A stretch of 64,000 nt of DNA from Liolophura sinensis (GCF_032854445.1 NC_088302.1:20843788-20907787); one strand, 5' to 3'. Counted from the first letter of the stretch, positions 11,690 through 24,589 are shown. Numbers and translations: made by a program. The notes: generated by a model from the sequence alone, not told the origin.

Positions 11690-12990
11690 TATAAGTTTGA
11701 CATATATATAAATATCTGCAGGAATCATGAATTTGTTGCCGTTATTTTCTGTTATATGTACATGTAATATAGCCGTTGAAATACATCTGTATAAACTTGA
11801 GAACGACCGGATTTATACATTTTTCACATTAAGTTTCTTGAAAGAGGGTAAAGTTTCAATAGTACATTTCTTCAGATTTATATTGTAGCTGATAATTTAA
11901 AGATTTACAAGTGTAAATAATGAGCATAAATCAGATAGTGACACATGGGGTACCAATATGTTTCTATCCGGGGCACTCTTTCTTGGCTCAGTCTCTAGAG
12001 TCCACACTCAAGAGCAAGAGCCCAGCTTAAGCTTATGGGCCCAAATACACATTAACTGTTGACCTATAAAGTCAATAAAGTCACTTAAGAACACAATACC
12101 GTGCCATCGTAAGTGTCGTAGACAGAAAACGCCCTCGCCTGCACTTCTTAACGCCATGTATACATATTGACCCACCGTATAGGGTTGAATATCAATAATT
12201 GTTAGACTTTCAGTTTTGGGAGCCCAATGTTTAAAGCCAACATTGTCCATGTGTACCGGTCCTTACATCGTGAAGTATATATATACGGTCATGGACATAT
12301 CTGAAGTAGAGCAATGCTACTTTATATGCATTACAATAGCCGTATGTGCGTTGTTGGACAAGCCGCTATAAATCAGACCCGTTGTCACTTTAGCTGATAA
12401 ACAGTGTACATGCAGGAGGCACGTTTAACTGTTTACAGCATGGATGTATGTAGACCTATAGCTAAAATACACAAGCCATATAAGCCTTTAGTTTACGCGT
12501 ATCCGGAGGAACCCATGTAACATTTCTGACACATGCAAATTTAATACCCCACATTTTGTCCTTTACTGGGACTGAACAGTATTTAACGTTACCATATCAG
12601 CAACCTCTCGTGGGATTTGATGTATTATTCATGAAGAGTGAAGAAAAGACTCCGGTAAATGGCCAAGTAAAACATTGCTGACGTTGTTTTATTTGGAGCC
12701 TTTCCAAGGGGGAAAATGTAAGTGGGGTTTTGATATACAAGCAGAAAAATGTCTCCATGTTTTCCTAACTATAGGTGATAAAATCAGCTCACTTCTGTGT
12801 TTGAAAGTCAGGAAAGACTGGTTGATGTATCTGCAGGTAAGACTTTTGGTTATAGCTCAGAATTAACTGTAGAATTTGTTTACTAGTAGGCCTACAGTGG
12901 TTGTCATTCCTGTAATAATTATTTACTGTGCGTTTTGTTTCTATACATGAACTGCATTTAGGCCTACGCGCGAAAATGGACGACTTATGG
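11690..12990. other. Intergenic, nothing recognised
   Basis: Short open frames on both strands (for example 12008-12250 and 12675-12866) have no motif or splice support. Confidence 0.45.
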
Positions 12991-12992
12991 TT

Positions 12993-13248
12993 TGATTTAT
13001 TTATTTATTTATTTATTTGACTGGTGTTTTACGTGCGGTCGCTGCGAGGTCAAGTCCAGCTCATGCTAGCTTCCTCTCCGGCCGTACGTGGGAAGGTCTG
13101 CCAGCAATCTGCGGATGGCCGTGGGTTTCCCCCTGGCTCTGCCCGGTTTCCTTCCACCATAATGCTGGCCGCCGTCGTATAAGTGAAATATTCTCGAGTA
13201 CGACGCAAAACACCAATCAAATAAATAAATAAATAAATATCGTGACGA
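12993..13248 (+). mobile_element. SINE, family 1, with inverted tail at its 5' end
   Basis: The body from GCGGTCGCTGCGAGGTCAAG to the AAATAAATAAAT tail is in forward orientation, but the left edge starts with ATTTATTTATTTGACTGG and TGTTTTACG, which is the 3' end of the same family reversed. The element is therefore bounded by inverted copies of its own tail. Confidence 0.85.
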
Positions 13249-13419
13249 CGGGCAAATATAGGCCTACATGTGTCCAACACCAATCTGATTTTATGCAATC
13301 AGGAGATCGCTATATAAAATATTCTACCAGTTCTTATACGATTCGTATGGGGTACAAATTATAGTCACCGGTGCTTATTTCGATATTAGCGTCTTTGCCT
13401 CTATAGGCCTACCTTTTTT

Positions 13420-13515
13420 CCTACGTGGGTTTTCTCCGTGCTCCGCCCGGTTTCCTCCTAATGTAATGTTGACCGCTGTCGTATATATGTGAAATATTCT
13501 TGAGTAAATAAATAC
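13420..13515 (+). mobile_element. SINE, family 1, 3' fragment
   Basis: CTACGTGGGTTTTCTCC, GCCCGGTTTCCTCC, GACCGCTGTCGTATA, GAAATATTCTTGAGTA and AAATAAATA match the 3' half of family 1. Confidence 0.75.
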
Positions 13516-14107
13516 CATATATCACACATCAGAATTATAAAAACCATAAATAACTACATTAAATAGTCAAGCATTTAGCCACTCTAGGACTACAACATTA
13601 ACTATAATATTATTACTACAATACTAAAGGTATAGTACTCAGAAGAAGCTCTGAAGATGTCCGTTTCTCGTGGCCTTTTTGGTGTGCCTTTTTCAATAGC
13701 AGGATCAACCTGCGCAGTGGCCTGCGCAATGGATGAGAAAGGACATCATAAGTTTGAGGCGGGGGAAACTGCAAAAATGTTTTGGCTTTTACAGTAGTGG
13801 GGTCAAAGCGGCTGTGTACAGTTTTAGGAGACTTATGATTTAAGATATCAGAGATGTTGTACGCACATGGATATAGATGAAGGAAATGATAGTTTTCTGA
13901 ACGGCCGACAAAAATATCAGGCAACTCACGAAATCAAGACACTCGGTGAGGCTCTATGGTTCAGAGAGTAGCGTCCATTGTCGACTGTAACAATCAAAAT
14001 CTCTTATTACACCTGTAGAAATGTTTGCGAAATATATCTATAGTTCTAATGTTGCATTCTCAGTTTCAGTCCAATATTCGTACAGCAGTTGACTGTGCTC
14101 AGTGAAG

Positions 14108-15036
14108 ATGGGATGCGGCACATCTAGTCAGTCTCAAAAGAAACCTAAGGTGGACCACGGTTTAGATGTACAGGATGTGAGTACTTGTCAAGTCTGTGCA
14201 TATTCTGTAACGTTCTTTTTGAGAATGCGACCCCGGAGATGTTTGGGAAAAAATCCATATTCGCTAATCAAATAAAATTTTCTTTATTTACCAAGAATAG
14301 CTGAAATTATTACCTTTCAGTGAATATCAGGCTAGTACCTGTACTATTTATAGTGTTAAAATGACTCTAAAGTTTGAAATATTTCTAAATTTTATGAAGT
14401 TTATTACCGATTTGGAATTGTAATGTGTACACACGAGACTTATTTTGTGAACGGTAAATATTGGAGCTATTCTAAAATAATGAAAGCGAGTGGTAATACT
14501 TGCATGTATATGTATATATTTCATTGTCACCTTTAATATTAACTGTTGTAATTAATTTGTAAGGCTTACTATAGCAATCAATCTAGTTTCAGGTGTGGTT
14601 TAACAACTTTTTTCTCTAACCGCGGACACCTTCTTTCATTTTATATCTCTGGTTAATTCTCATTTTCAGCTGACAGTTCCATGTACAGAACAAGGATATC
14701 CGCCACCATTGCCTCCTAAGGGCCGTAAAGCAGATATCTACAAGCCGAGTGATTTCAAAGAGATAGAAAATAATGCTATTAACGTGAGTCGTTCTAAGGC
14801 ATGCCTATTTTGAGAAAACTGTTATGGATTACAAGCCTTGTAACAAAGAGTGACAGTACATGTCTAGACATTGATTTGCTGATTTGTTTTGCTGATTTTG
14901 GTCAAGCAATGGCATGTACATGTACCTTTCACTTTGTCTTGACTGGCTGTACATGTGTCTATTTAAAATATCACACATAGACTATATTCACCGTAGGGAC
15001 ACACTAAAGATGAAAAAACATAACAAAAAAAATATA

Positions 15037-15099
<63 letters not shown>

Positions 15100-18000
15100 T
15101 AAATGACTATCTGGCTATCAAGACAACCTCGGAAATGGACAATTGTGAGTCGTGACGCATCGTTATCTGTGTATCTATGTATCCACAAAAAATTGAAACT
15201 TTATGGGAAAACAGTTGGTGCCATACCCCGGACACGAAATTATATCTATTTATATAGTATAAAAAGGGGAAAATGACGATATAGTAACCATGAAAACCAC
15301 GGAAATAAACAAATGCAAGTCGCAACACATCGTCATGTGTGTATGAAGATATTCACCAAATACTAAAACTCCACACAGAAAACAGTTGGAGTTATAGTCC
15401 ACACACGAAATCATATCTATTTATATAGTATATATAAGGAAAATGGTAAAAAGTAGTTACCATGACAACCGCAGAAATGAACAAATGTGAGTCCAGACAC
15501 ATCGTCATCAGTGTATCTATGTGTCTACCAAAAGTTAAAACTGTTAAAAAATTAAAAAAAGTTAAAAGTGGAAAACAAGTGGAGATATACTCCCGTTTGA
15601 TTCCAATATCAGACCAAAGAGGGTTAAAACTTATTTGCTCAAATATGGTCCGTAATATATTTTTTTTTCGACTTTTTCTTACAGGGAAAAACTGTAATGG
15701 GTATTTGAAAATATTTTTGTGCGGTGGGTATTTGGGACCAACTCTTGGGTCGGGTCACACCTAAGAGCTTAAAAGAGGAAGTTGTAGCTCCCTCGCTTGG
15801 CGTTTAGCATGAAGGGGATAGTGAAATGATTGGTTGATGGGTATCATTATAATGGCTTAAGTGGGGCACCTTACTTACCTTTGGTAAGTCGTCTCAGTGA
15901 CGCAGCACTAAATCAAAGAACGGTGGAAATCCGCCCTGCAACAGGGAGGCACATTACACCTACACGCACTCTAAGGACACCTTTGTCATGATATGACTGA
16001 AAAATGTTAAGCCTCTTAGTATATATCATCTTTGTTTAAGAATGTTCGAAGTAAGGATGTGATGCATGTCTAATAAATTTATTTGAATGTTAAATTGCTG
16101 TTTAAATCCAATTACCGTCATTTAATCTGAATCGTGAAAATATTTATGAATATATTAAAACTATAAATATGATCAAAATCCAGGTTGAGCATATCAGTTA
16201 GCCAAATTCTAGTTCAAATATATTTATTAAACATGTGTCATATTCTCATTTATGATTTTTTTTTTTTTTTTTTTTTTTGATTGGTGTTTTACGCCGTACT
16301 CAAGAATATTTCACTTATACGACGGCGGCCAGCATTATGGTGGGTGGAAACCGGGCAGAGCCCTGGGGAAACCCACGACCATCCGCAGGTTGCTGGCAGA
16401 CCTTCCCACGTACGGCGGGAGAGGAAGCCAGCATGAGCTGGTCTTGAACTCACAGCGACCGCATTGGTGAGAGGCTTCTGGGTCACTACGCTGCGCTAGC
16501 GCGCTAACTGACTGAGCCACGGAGGCCCCTCTCATTTACGAGATTATTACGCGAAGACAATCTGTACCAAGAGGTGGCCATATATACCCATCATACAAAA
16601 ATTATTTTGAAGTGTCATTTTCTTTTTTAAAAAAAATCTAAAACAATATTGAAGATCACATTTACATCCCACTTTCGCACTTTTACATGTACGTAATTTT
16701 TATGTTTTCTCGACCTTTAAATCGAAAACGAGGCTTAGTGTGCAGATTAACGTAATGGCGGGAGTAAAGTATAAGTTTGCACCTCAAGCCTAATTTATAA
16801 TAATATCAGTTCAATATTGCGCAACCCTATGTGAATAGAGTCTGTGGACAGATTCAGTACAAATACGAAATGGCTTCCACTTACATTGCATAATGGGGAC
16901 TAACATATTAGGGAGACAACTGATAGGTAGGAATTTCCTGATTTAAGCTTTGGAAACTCGGAAAGGAAATAATCCTGTACAGTCTGATTACACTTTTAAA
17001 CGCATACTGTGTGGTCCATTTGTACCTTTTTTTTTTAAACAAACAAGATTCTGTAAAGGCTAGATTCTTTGAAACCGACTACCACAAAAATATGTAAAAA
17101 AAAAAAAAATATCTACGGATCTTACTGTAAGCATTTGATTTATTTACTTATTTTATTGTACTTTAACGCCGGGTACATGACAATTTTTTTCTTTTGTGAT
17201 AGTGGTCGTACTGGTCAGTTGTATGGGAGTGCCTAGTAAACCACCGACCTTCGGTAGATACTATCGAACTTTCTGACCTATGTTGTACAAACGTGCACAC
17301 CATATTGGCAGAAGACAAGTGGTCTTCAGCTATCGTTAGAATGCACAAACGGCCGCACGAACGTCGTCTGTCGCTTATCACAAAAAACCCACAAGCAGTG
17401 AGAGGTGGGAAATCCACAAATTCCCTGCCCAAGGTTTGGTATTTGACTGTATTTATTTTGTTCAATGTCTTGTGTAAACATTTCATATGATGTATCAGTC
17501 CTATAAGTATTGTCCGATGTGTTTGAAATACAGATATATTATTATCATGGCCATTTTGTTAGTATTACCATACTCGCAGCAAACCACATTCGATAAAAAC
17601 TTAAGCGAATCCATATTGTCCATTTTTCTATCATAAAAATGGTTCCATTTTGACAGTTCAAAATGTGGTTGGACTTGTGACTGATTGTGGTTGTGTTGTG
17701 GTTGTGGTTCCGGCGCACAGCTGCAATATTTCGTTACTTACACCACAGAGCTGTCCCGAATAATATACGATAGTCATTATAGAGCCTACCCATAGTTGGT
17801 ATTTTTAATGTGTTATTTTAATATGATTTTAATATGAATCTTGCACAGTAATTAAGATGTTAATTAATTCAGATCCATTGCTTATTTTAGACGCCTGACA
17901 TCTTCCTAGACAGCTATGACGCCTTAATAGCACACCTCACAAGTGACGCACGAAATGACCTTCAGAAGGTCAGGGCGATATTCGTCTGGTTGGGCATTCA

Positions 18001-21000
18001 GAACAAAGGCGGTAAGAAAGGACCAAAAGCTGAAAATCCAGACACTCCGAGAGCCTATCTGCAACTGATCGACAAGAAACTGGGCAGCTATGCTTCAATG
18101 TTTGCCTTGATGTGTAGGTAAGACGTGCCCCAGGCCGTTGTTAGGTTAAAATCTAATCTCCAGGTTTTCATTTGTTCACTGGTGGAGAATGTTATGGATG
18201 GAACTGAAAGGCAAGAATCTCAATACGATCTAACTGTAATGTCTCAACAATCTTTTCTCGCAAATATTTAGTATTAATGTTTTCCAAGATTTAACTGAAT
18301 GCTAATTTAAAAAATGTACATAAATAAATAAATAACACGGATTATAATATTTAGAGTGGTATTCCTCCTACTTGTAGTCATTTGTGAAGTTGCATGATGA
18401 CAAATTCGTGTTTATATTCAGAGGAAGAAGAAGCAAGTCTATATTCATATTCTGATCCGATTTTACTTTTACTTTAGGAAAGCGAAGGTGCCTTGTGTCA
18501 TTATCAGAGGCATTGGCAAAAGTGCTTCTTATGAAGTCGGGGACACAGACTTAGACCATCTTAAAAACAACTGGAATGCCGTTTTTGTAGCTGGTAACTG
18601 GAGATTCGTTCATACATTGTGGGCGTACATGTCGCTTCTGGGTCACAGAAGTGGAAACTGGACTCTGGTGGAAACAGGTGGAGTAAAGACTCAAGAGAAA
18701 CAAGAAGCATCTGTTGGTCAGTTAAACTTTCAGCTAAATGATTATTGGTTTTTGACTGACCCAGAAAAGCTGTTCATAAGCTGTTTCCCAGACAACCCAA
18801 AATGGCAGCTGTTGGAGAGAACTCGATCTCTTCAGGAGTTCAAGGAAGTCCCTTTCGTCAGGAAAGCTTTTCATGCTTTGGGTCTCAAGATAAAGTCAGT
18901 GCAGAAATGTTTACTTCAAGCGGAGAAAGGAGAAGCCAGTATAACCATAGAGGTCCCGAAGATTCATTCAGGCAAAATAAAGTTAACGTACGACTTGTTT
19001 TTCAAGGATTCAGAGGCGTCCGAGAACACGGTGGACAATATTCAATTGGATCGATTTGTCTTCATGAATTACCGAAAGCAAGAAGTGGAGTTTTCTATCC
19101 GCTTTCCGGTTGTTGGTATCTACAAAATTTCAATATTCGGACACGATATTGAGGAGAACAGTGAGACGATGGACTGGTTGTGTGATTTCCGCATTGATTG
19201 TAGCTCTGCAAAGGAAGAGTGCCAGCCATTACCGGACTGTCCGGATATCGGATGGGGACCGAGTGTGGAGGCCCAGCAGGTGGGAATGGAAGCCATCACC
19301 CATCAAGAGGGACTCATCCCGCTCAAGAGACGTCAGAAGTTAGATATACAGTTCAAACTTAACAGGCCGACAGAGCTGAGGTGCGAAATGCTGCACAATA
19401 AAATTCAGAAGTCTGACCTGAAAGACTTCGTGACAAGCGAAGTGACGCAGAAAAAAGCCAGTGTTAAGGTGAAAAAGTTGCCGGAGCCCGGAGAGTACGC
19501 TTTAAAACTCAACTTCCGACAGGCGGTATCCGGGAAAGAATTCGTTAATGTGGTCAATTATTTGATTATTAATCCACCAGAGGAGCTACCACCTCCGCCA
19601 AAGCCAAAAGAACCAAGACGAGAGGTATGACATTATACACTCTGAAAAATCTTTCTGCGTAAATCATTTGCGCATCTCTTTTCGATAAAGTTTTTTTTTT
19701 TTTTGGTCTAAAAAAAATGTACACCTGCCATATACAGATATACTCACCTCTGAATCTGAAATTTAACGAAATAGCATGTGACAAATGTAGGTGATCTGAT
19801 GCAAATGCATGTAGTTTAGGATTCCCCTTGATCAAAAAACCTTTCTTTCCAGAACGCACGATGTGTGCTGGTTAGGTTTTGCTGGATGATAGAAGTTATC
19901 AGCACTTCCACAAGCTTCATAAGCGGGTGTGTCGGCGTAGATTATTGATCCATAAATGACTTGTGTATGTGTGTGTCTTATTTCATGTCACATGTGTTTT
20001 GTTTTCCTCCAAGAATCCGTTTCTCCAAAACATTCGTAAGGTTCTGAAAGACGCCATCGAAGGAAACGATATGGAACAAATCGAGCGCGCAATGGCGGCA
20101 TTCCTGAAACAAAAACTGGAGGATAAGGGTGAATTGGCCAGTGCTCAGAAAAGACTAGAATATCTGCAGCTGAAGAAAGGTAATATACCTGACCTTTAGG
20201 AGACAAAATCATTGAGAATTGGAAGATAAACGTTTGCAGGAATGACAGTAGTTACGCTCAAATTACTAAAATTATCATTGATATTAGAATTTGATTGATT
20301 AGTAGTAGCCTGAGCATTGATTCCAAGTGCAGGCAGAATTTGTATTTACACATGCACTTAGTTTGTCTGATCGATACTTATGATTTGTAATTTTTTTCAT
20401 TCTAGCTTTGATTTGATGGAGGCGGCGAAATTATGATATTGCGGCAGTAAGTCTATGTATTCTAAAATAGCCATGTTCTAAGCCTGTTTTCGCTGATAAC
20501 AGTTCCAACGATCGACACGATGATTTCTCTTGACAGCCCTCCACGATGCAATAAGCAGACGCCACGTGGACGTCCTCCGTGTTGCCATCGATAACGCCAG
20601 AAACTCAGAGCACGTTGACGAGCTCAGTCCGCGTCCTCTGAAGGAAGCCGAACGCTTACACGCTCACCTGAAGAGTGTTGACAAGTCCCGTCATCCCATT
20701 CTCAAGCTCAACCAAAGAACGATATCAGAGATTGCTAGTTACAAGCAACCAATTGCGTTAATCAAGGATGTAATGACAAGCACTTTTCTCCTGCTCGGTG
20801 AAAAGAAGCAAATGTTAGAGGTAAAGAATGAATGTTACTGAATGATTATGGTTTAATGCCACATTGTCAGTATTGCAGCCATATCGCCGCGGTAGATATA
20901 CAGCAACATACTAGTTTTCGTTTATTTAATAAAGAATATTTCTTTATCAAGTTGTCAGGTTACAGAGAGAGGGAAACCTAACAAAACCCAGATGAAACTG

Positions 21001-23634
21001 CGACTCTACATCATACCTGACATCCCCGTGAACTAACGCTGCAGACAAATCAGCTGGAGCTGGATTTCATTGCTCAAATGCCGATGTCCTGCAGCGAGAA
21101 AAACTTGTGCCACCTTGTGGTCCCATGTTTAGCTCTTATTCGTATATACAATATCCGTTGATGATGATGATGATCGTCGGTTATTGTAATGTTTTACTAT
21201 ATGGCGGGGATTACGTCCGTAGATGGTGATGATGAAGATGTGTTTACCTGAATTACAGTTTCACATTATGTGATGATAATAATTGTGATGATCGCTTACT
21301 ATAAGTGTTTACCCTAAATTTCATTGTATTCTGTTTTATTTGATGATGGTGATAATTATGGATTACTTTAGAATTTAGAGGAATTCGAGCAATAGATGTC
21401 ATTGTGATAATGCTTAGAATTGTTATTTTTTCCATTTTAGAAATGGACTTATATCCAGACCTTATTGAGGAAAACTGGTAAATACAACGTTAAGCGGAGA
21501 ATCCTGGTATTCGATACCCAAAACCTTCTGGATGGTACAATCGAGATGGCCAGTCATTTCCTGGCTGGTCACAGTATGGCTGAGGTTAGTGAGTGCAGCG
21601 CTGGAGCAGGGACCTTCTTCAAATGGGTAACCATCATCACTTATCTATACTCATTCTCACCAGAAAATCAGATGTAAAATCAATGGCGTAAAATCTATGG
21701 AGATCATGGAAATTACAAGTTTCCTCGCTACGCAGCTGTTAAGCTCGCGGTACTTCGAGCTTCCACTCTAACCGTTCTTATAGTCAGTTAATATATTTGT
21801 GTCTCAAAACAATTACAAAGTGATTAATCTTTCATATGCTGTGGCATAGTCATATACGGATGATGAACGTGATATCTACTTATAGTGTGTATTTATCTTA
21901 GCGCAGTATACAGCTAGAGGTCATTTCCACTTGAATATCAGTGTTTCGTAACTTCTTTCATTAATCACGTCGACTTACTGAATTTTAAATGTCGAGAACC
22001 TGGTTTCCGAAAACAAGTAAACGGGAGAAATGGACTATAAACCACGTGTATTTTGTATGAGTATAGAATGCGTAACCTGGCGCTTGAATTGATTGATTGA
22101 CTTTAACTTCGCGCCATACTCTGTGAAAGCAACCGTGTGCAAAAACTACACAAGATGTGTACCACTGGGACTCATTAATTGTGACAAATTTGCACACGAA
22201 CATTAATGTGTACTTTGAGTATATCATATTTGTATACCTATACTTTCAGTGTGTACCAAGTTGTGTACCTCTGATACCCATCTTGTTTACATAGCGAGCT
22301 ACACTAACAGTTGTGTACGGATTTGCTTTTGAGAGTACTCAAGAACATGACGCGTATAGAATGGCGGTCAGTTTTATGGGTTGAGGAAACTAGAGATCCC
22401 GGGGTAAACCACTGAACTTTTGCAAGTTGGTGTATAAAGGGAATGACAGTTGAAACCTCTGTGAAAGAAACACGGATATCCACGACGATCAGGGGAGGGA
22501 TGGGTCAGGAGCAAATTTCCCAGTGACGAAAGCCCTTAGCTTCATACGACGGTAAAACTTCGTTCAAATGACCTGACACGAAGACCTTTACATGTAGTTA
22601 ATGTATAAAACTTGAAACGACTTATTATGCAAGAAACTTGCATGCGTGGAATCAGGTCTTGAAACTACACGTGTACTATAGCCCATGATTTGAGACCTTT
22701 ATTACGCCAGGTAAACACTTACGAGAGGTGGCACCTTTCAGCGGTCTATAAATTCCTTGTTTGTTGCTTGGGATCATAAAAACCGGTATCGTGCGATGAC
22801 TGAGTTTGCCTTTATGATATTGGATATTGATATAGGTGGAGACAGTGCCTTTGATCTGAGGGGGAACAATGTTTACGATATAATCCATGCTTAACCAGAG
22901 AATTGCATGAGTCAAGAACAACTTTCCTCTTAAGATAAGTTGAGACCGCTTGCATGAAGTGAGCGTAGGCCAAGTTGGTTGTAACTGCCATGGCGACATA
23001 TGTTGAAAACGATCGCTGTGTGAAAGGTTCCCTACCCTGTGAGTCCCAATGTTAAATCGTTGCCCAACTCATGACAATCCGGATCACCAGGTTTTCGCTA
23101 TTTTTGCTACATCTTCCGCCCTTAAAATGCCACAAAGATGTAAAATGAAATTAAAAAGTTGCGTCTAGTGCTGAGAAAGGATACGTTATACAGCGAAGAA
23201 AATATCATATTTTAGTTACCGGTACAGTCAGTTTTTGGCGCAAACTCCTATTTTTGTTGGTGAAATAAATACATCTTAAACTGAGGAATGTTTTGCGTGA
23301 TATTAAAAAAAATGGATTGAAAAACAGTATCCGGATGTTGCAACAGAAACAAGGCCAAAATTTTGCATTGTACTGTAGTTGCTTTATTATCTGTCAGATT
23401 CAAACTGAGTATTAACTACCTAATTCCACACATTTACTAACATATTTTTAATCTGTCGTTTCTGTACAACAGAGCTCCGGTATAATAAACGAAGCGGGGT
23501 ATGGGAAGGGAAGTGTACAGAAGGAATCGAGTGAAGACACAGACGCAGGAGAGGCAGCGGACAACACATCTCGTGACGTCACACCGGCTGACGTCACGTC
23601 ATCTGGTGTGGAAGAGTCACCAGATGATAATTAA
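14108..23634 (+). CDS. KY/hillarin-type transglutaminase-like pseudoenzyme with dynein-stalk-like C-terminus
   Basis: Eight exons, read by eye: 14108-14176, 14670-14783, 17891-18117, 18478-19624, 20014-20179, 20537-20820, 21441-21626, 23473-23634. All junctions are GT-AG and phases agree, giving 784 residues. The start MGCGTSS fits N-myristoylation at Gly2 and palmitoylation at Cys3. Residues about 62-190 are a transglutaminase/KY core, followed by KY-family beta domains (FLTDPEKLF, DNPKWQLLE, DIGWGPS) to about 519. The catalytic Cys, His and Asp positions appear to be Leu125, Asn167 and His182, so peptidase or transglutaminase activity is not expected. Residues 520-731 include LNQRTISEI, LLLGE, FD and a final AGTFFKW, resembling the microtubule-binding stalk of dynein heavy chain. 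An acidic Ser/Thr tail follows. KY proteins act in cytoskeletal scaffolding; the role here is inferred. The hillarin/KY assignment is firm, the stalk assignment moderate. Confidence 0.85.
15036..15097. repeat. TA microsatellite
   Basis: About 30 uninterrupted TA dinucleotides inside intron 2 of the KY-like gene. Confidence 0.97.
15115..15545. repeat. Tandem triplication, about 171-bp unit
   Basis: Three copies begin near 15121, 15292 and 15464, each with GANAACCNCNGAAAT, a CATCGT phrase, AAAACAGTTGG and ATATCTATTTATATAGTAT. They lie in intron 2 of the KY-like gene, next to the TA tract. Copies differ at perhaps one base in five by eye, so this is not recent. Confidence 0.85.
15790..16020 (+). 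mobile_element. SINE-like element ending in CATGATATGACTGAAAAATG
   Basis: GGTAAGTCGTCTCAGTGACG, GCCCTGCAACAGGGAGGCAC, ACACCTACACGCACTC and a terminal ATGATATGACTGAAAAATGTTAAG resemble the conserved central and 3' domain of tRNA SINEs that I associate with bivalves (compare 49565-49900). Family call is from memory. Confidence 0.55.
16253..16529 (-). mobile_element. SINE, family 1, full length with target-site duplication
   Basis: The best-preserved copy in the window. On the minus strand it begins GGGGCCTCCGTGGCTCAGTC (A box region), has a B box-like GTGAGTTCAAGACC, then GTACGTGGGAAGGTCTGCC, GGTCGTGGGTTTCCC, GCCGCCGTCGTATAAG, GAAATATTCTTGAGTACGGC and an A-rich tail. A 9-bp duplication, TCTCATTTA, flanks it at 16244-16252 and 16530-16538. 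It sits inside intron 2 of the KY-like gene and splits an older repeat. Confidence 0.95.
17130..17440 (-). mobile_element. SINE-like element, family 2
   Basis: TTTATTTACTTATTTTATTG tail side, GTAAACCACCGACCTTCGG, CATATTGGCAGAAGACAAG, TGGTCTTCAGC and GGGAAATCCACAAATTCCC match other family 2 copies at 5430-5765 and 59380-59615. Located in intron 2 of the KY-like gene. Confidence 0.6.
22320..22600 (-). mobile_element. SINE-like element, family 2, degraded
   Basis: GAATGGCGGTCAGTTTTATGG, GTTGAGGAAACTAGAG and GGTAAACCACTGAAC match the family 2 body. Located in the last intron of the KY-like gene. Confidence 0.5.
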
Positions 23635-23986
23635 TATGTATATATCTTTGTGCCAGAGAAGAGAGACATCTAACCAATACACTAAGAGAAGATTGAACCA
23701 GTCAGGCTATTATAACATGAGCGTGTGGCGGGTGGAGGAAGGGAAAGAACTATGTGACAATGAATTCTTTAGGTGAACATGCTGAAGTAAGTTCTGACGG
23801 AAGTGAGCTATACAGAAAGTATCACAGTAGCCTGTCTGAAGTATGGTATATTTATACTATGCAATAATTTTATGAGGAGTGGCTGTTAGTTTAATGGTAT
23901 GGAGTTCAACCACATTACTTCGAAACAGGCCTAGGTTTTGTGATTTGCTTCATAGCAGAATTCAAAGTTTAAAGAATAGATAAGTT

Positions 23987-23992
23987 AATAAA
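23987..23992 (+). terminator. Candidate polyadenylation signal of the KY-like gene
   Basis: First canonical AATAAA on the plus strand after the stop codon at 23632-23634, implying a 3' UTR of about 370 nt. Confidence 0.5.
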
Positions 23993-24589
23993 CTCATCTG
24001 CGCTCATCGGTAGTCTTATGCCTTTACGTTGATAAGCAATGAAAAGTTGAAACGGACAATAGCCGTGAAGTTGAGCACATCTGCCATTTTTCTCTAAATG
24101 AGACTTTCACTCGCGCTGCTGTATGTTACGTGAGCATGCATGCGAGTCTCGCTCTGCGGAGAGCTGCCCACTCGGTGTTGCCATTATGGCCCAATCCTTT
24201 GTCACAAAAACTCATAAAAAAAACCTTTGCTCATATTCTTCCTCGTGTAAACCGCTGTATCCTAGTGTCACCGTCATTTCAGAAAAACAAATACAGGAAA
24301 TAGGATTTGAAGAGTTGTAAGATTCACCCAGCCAAAGTTAGCGACTAGTTACCTATTCCCTGTTCCTTATTCTAAGATAGGTGAGGCTTCAGAAGATGCA
24401 CTCGCATGTCGACTATTAGCTTGTTTAACAGTATAAGGCGTCTGCGCATTTCCACTTGATAGCCGATTTTCTGACCATCTTTTCATATAAGGGAAGTTAA
24501 ATATACATTATTGTCCACCAGTTACACCAGTCAGATAGTTTCAGAGGAAAAGAGGACCTTTAAATCTGGCCTGTGGTCGTCTGTGGTCC

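Noticed and set aside
16252-16535. Open frames with YGGRGSQHELVLNSQ-type text, recurring at 9542, 13017, 49869 and 57763
   Set aside because: They are translations of the family 1 SINE and recur wherever it does.
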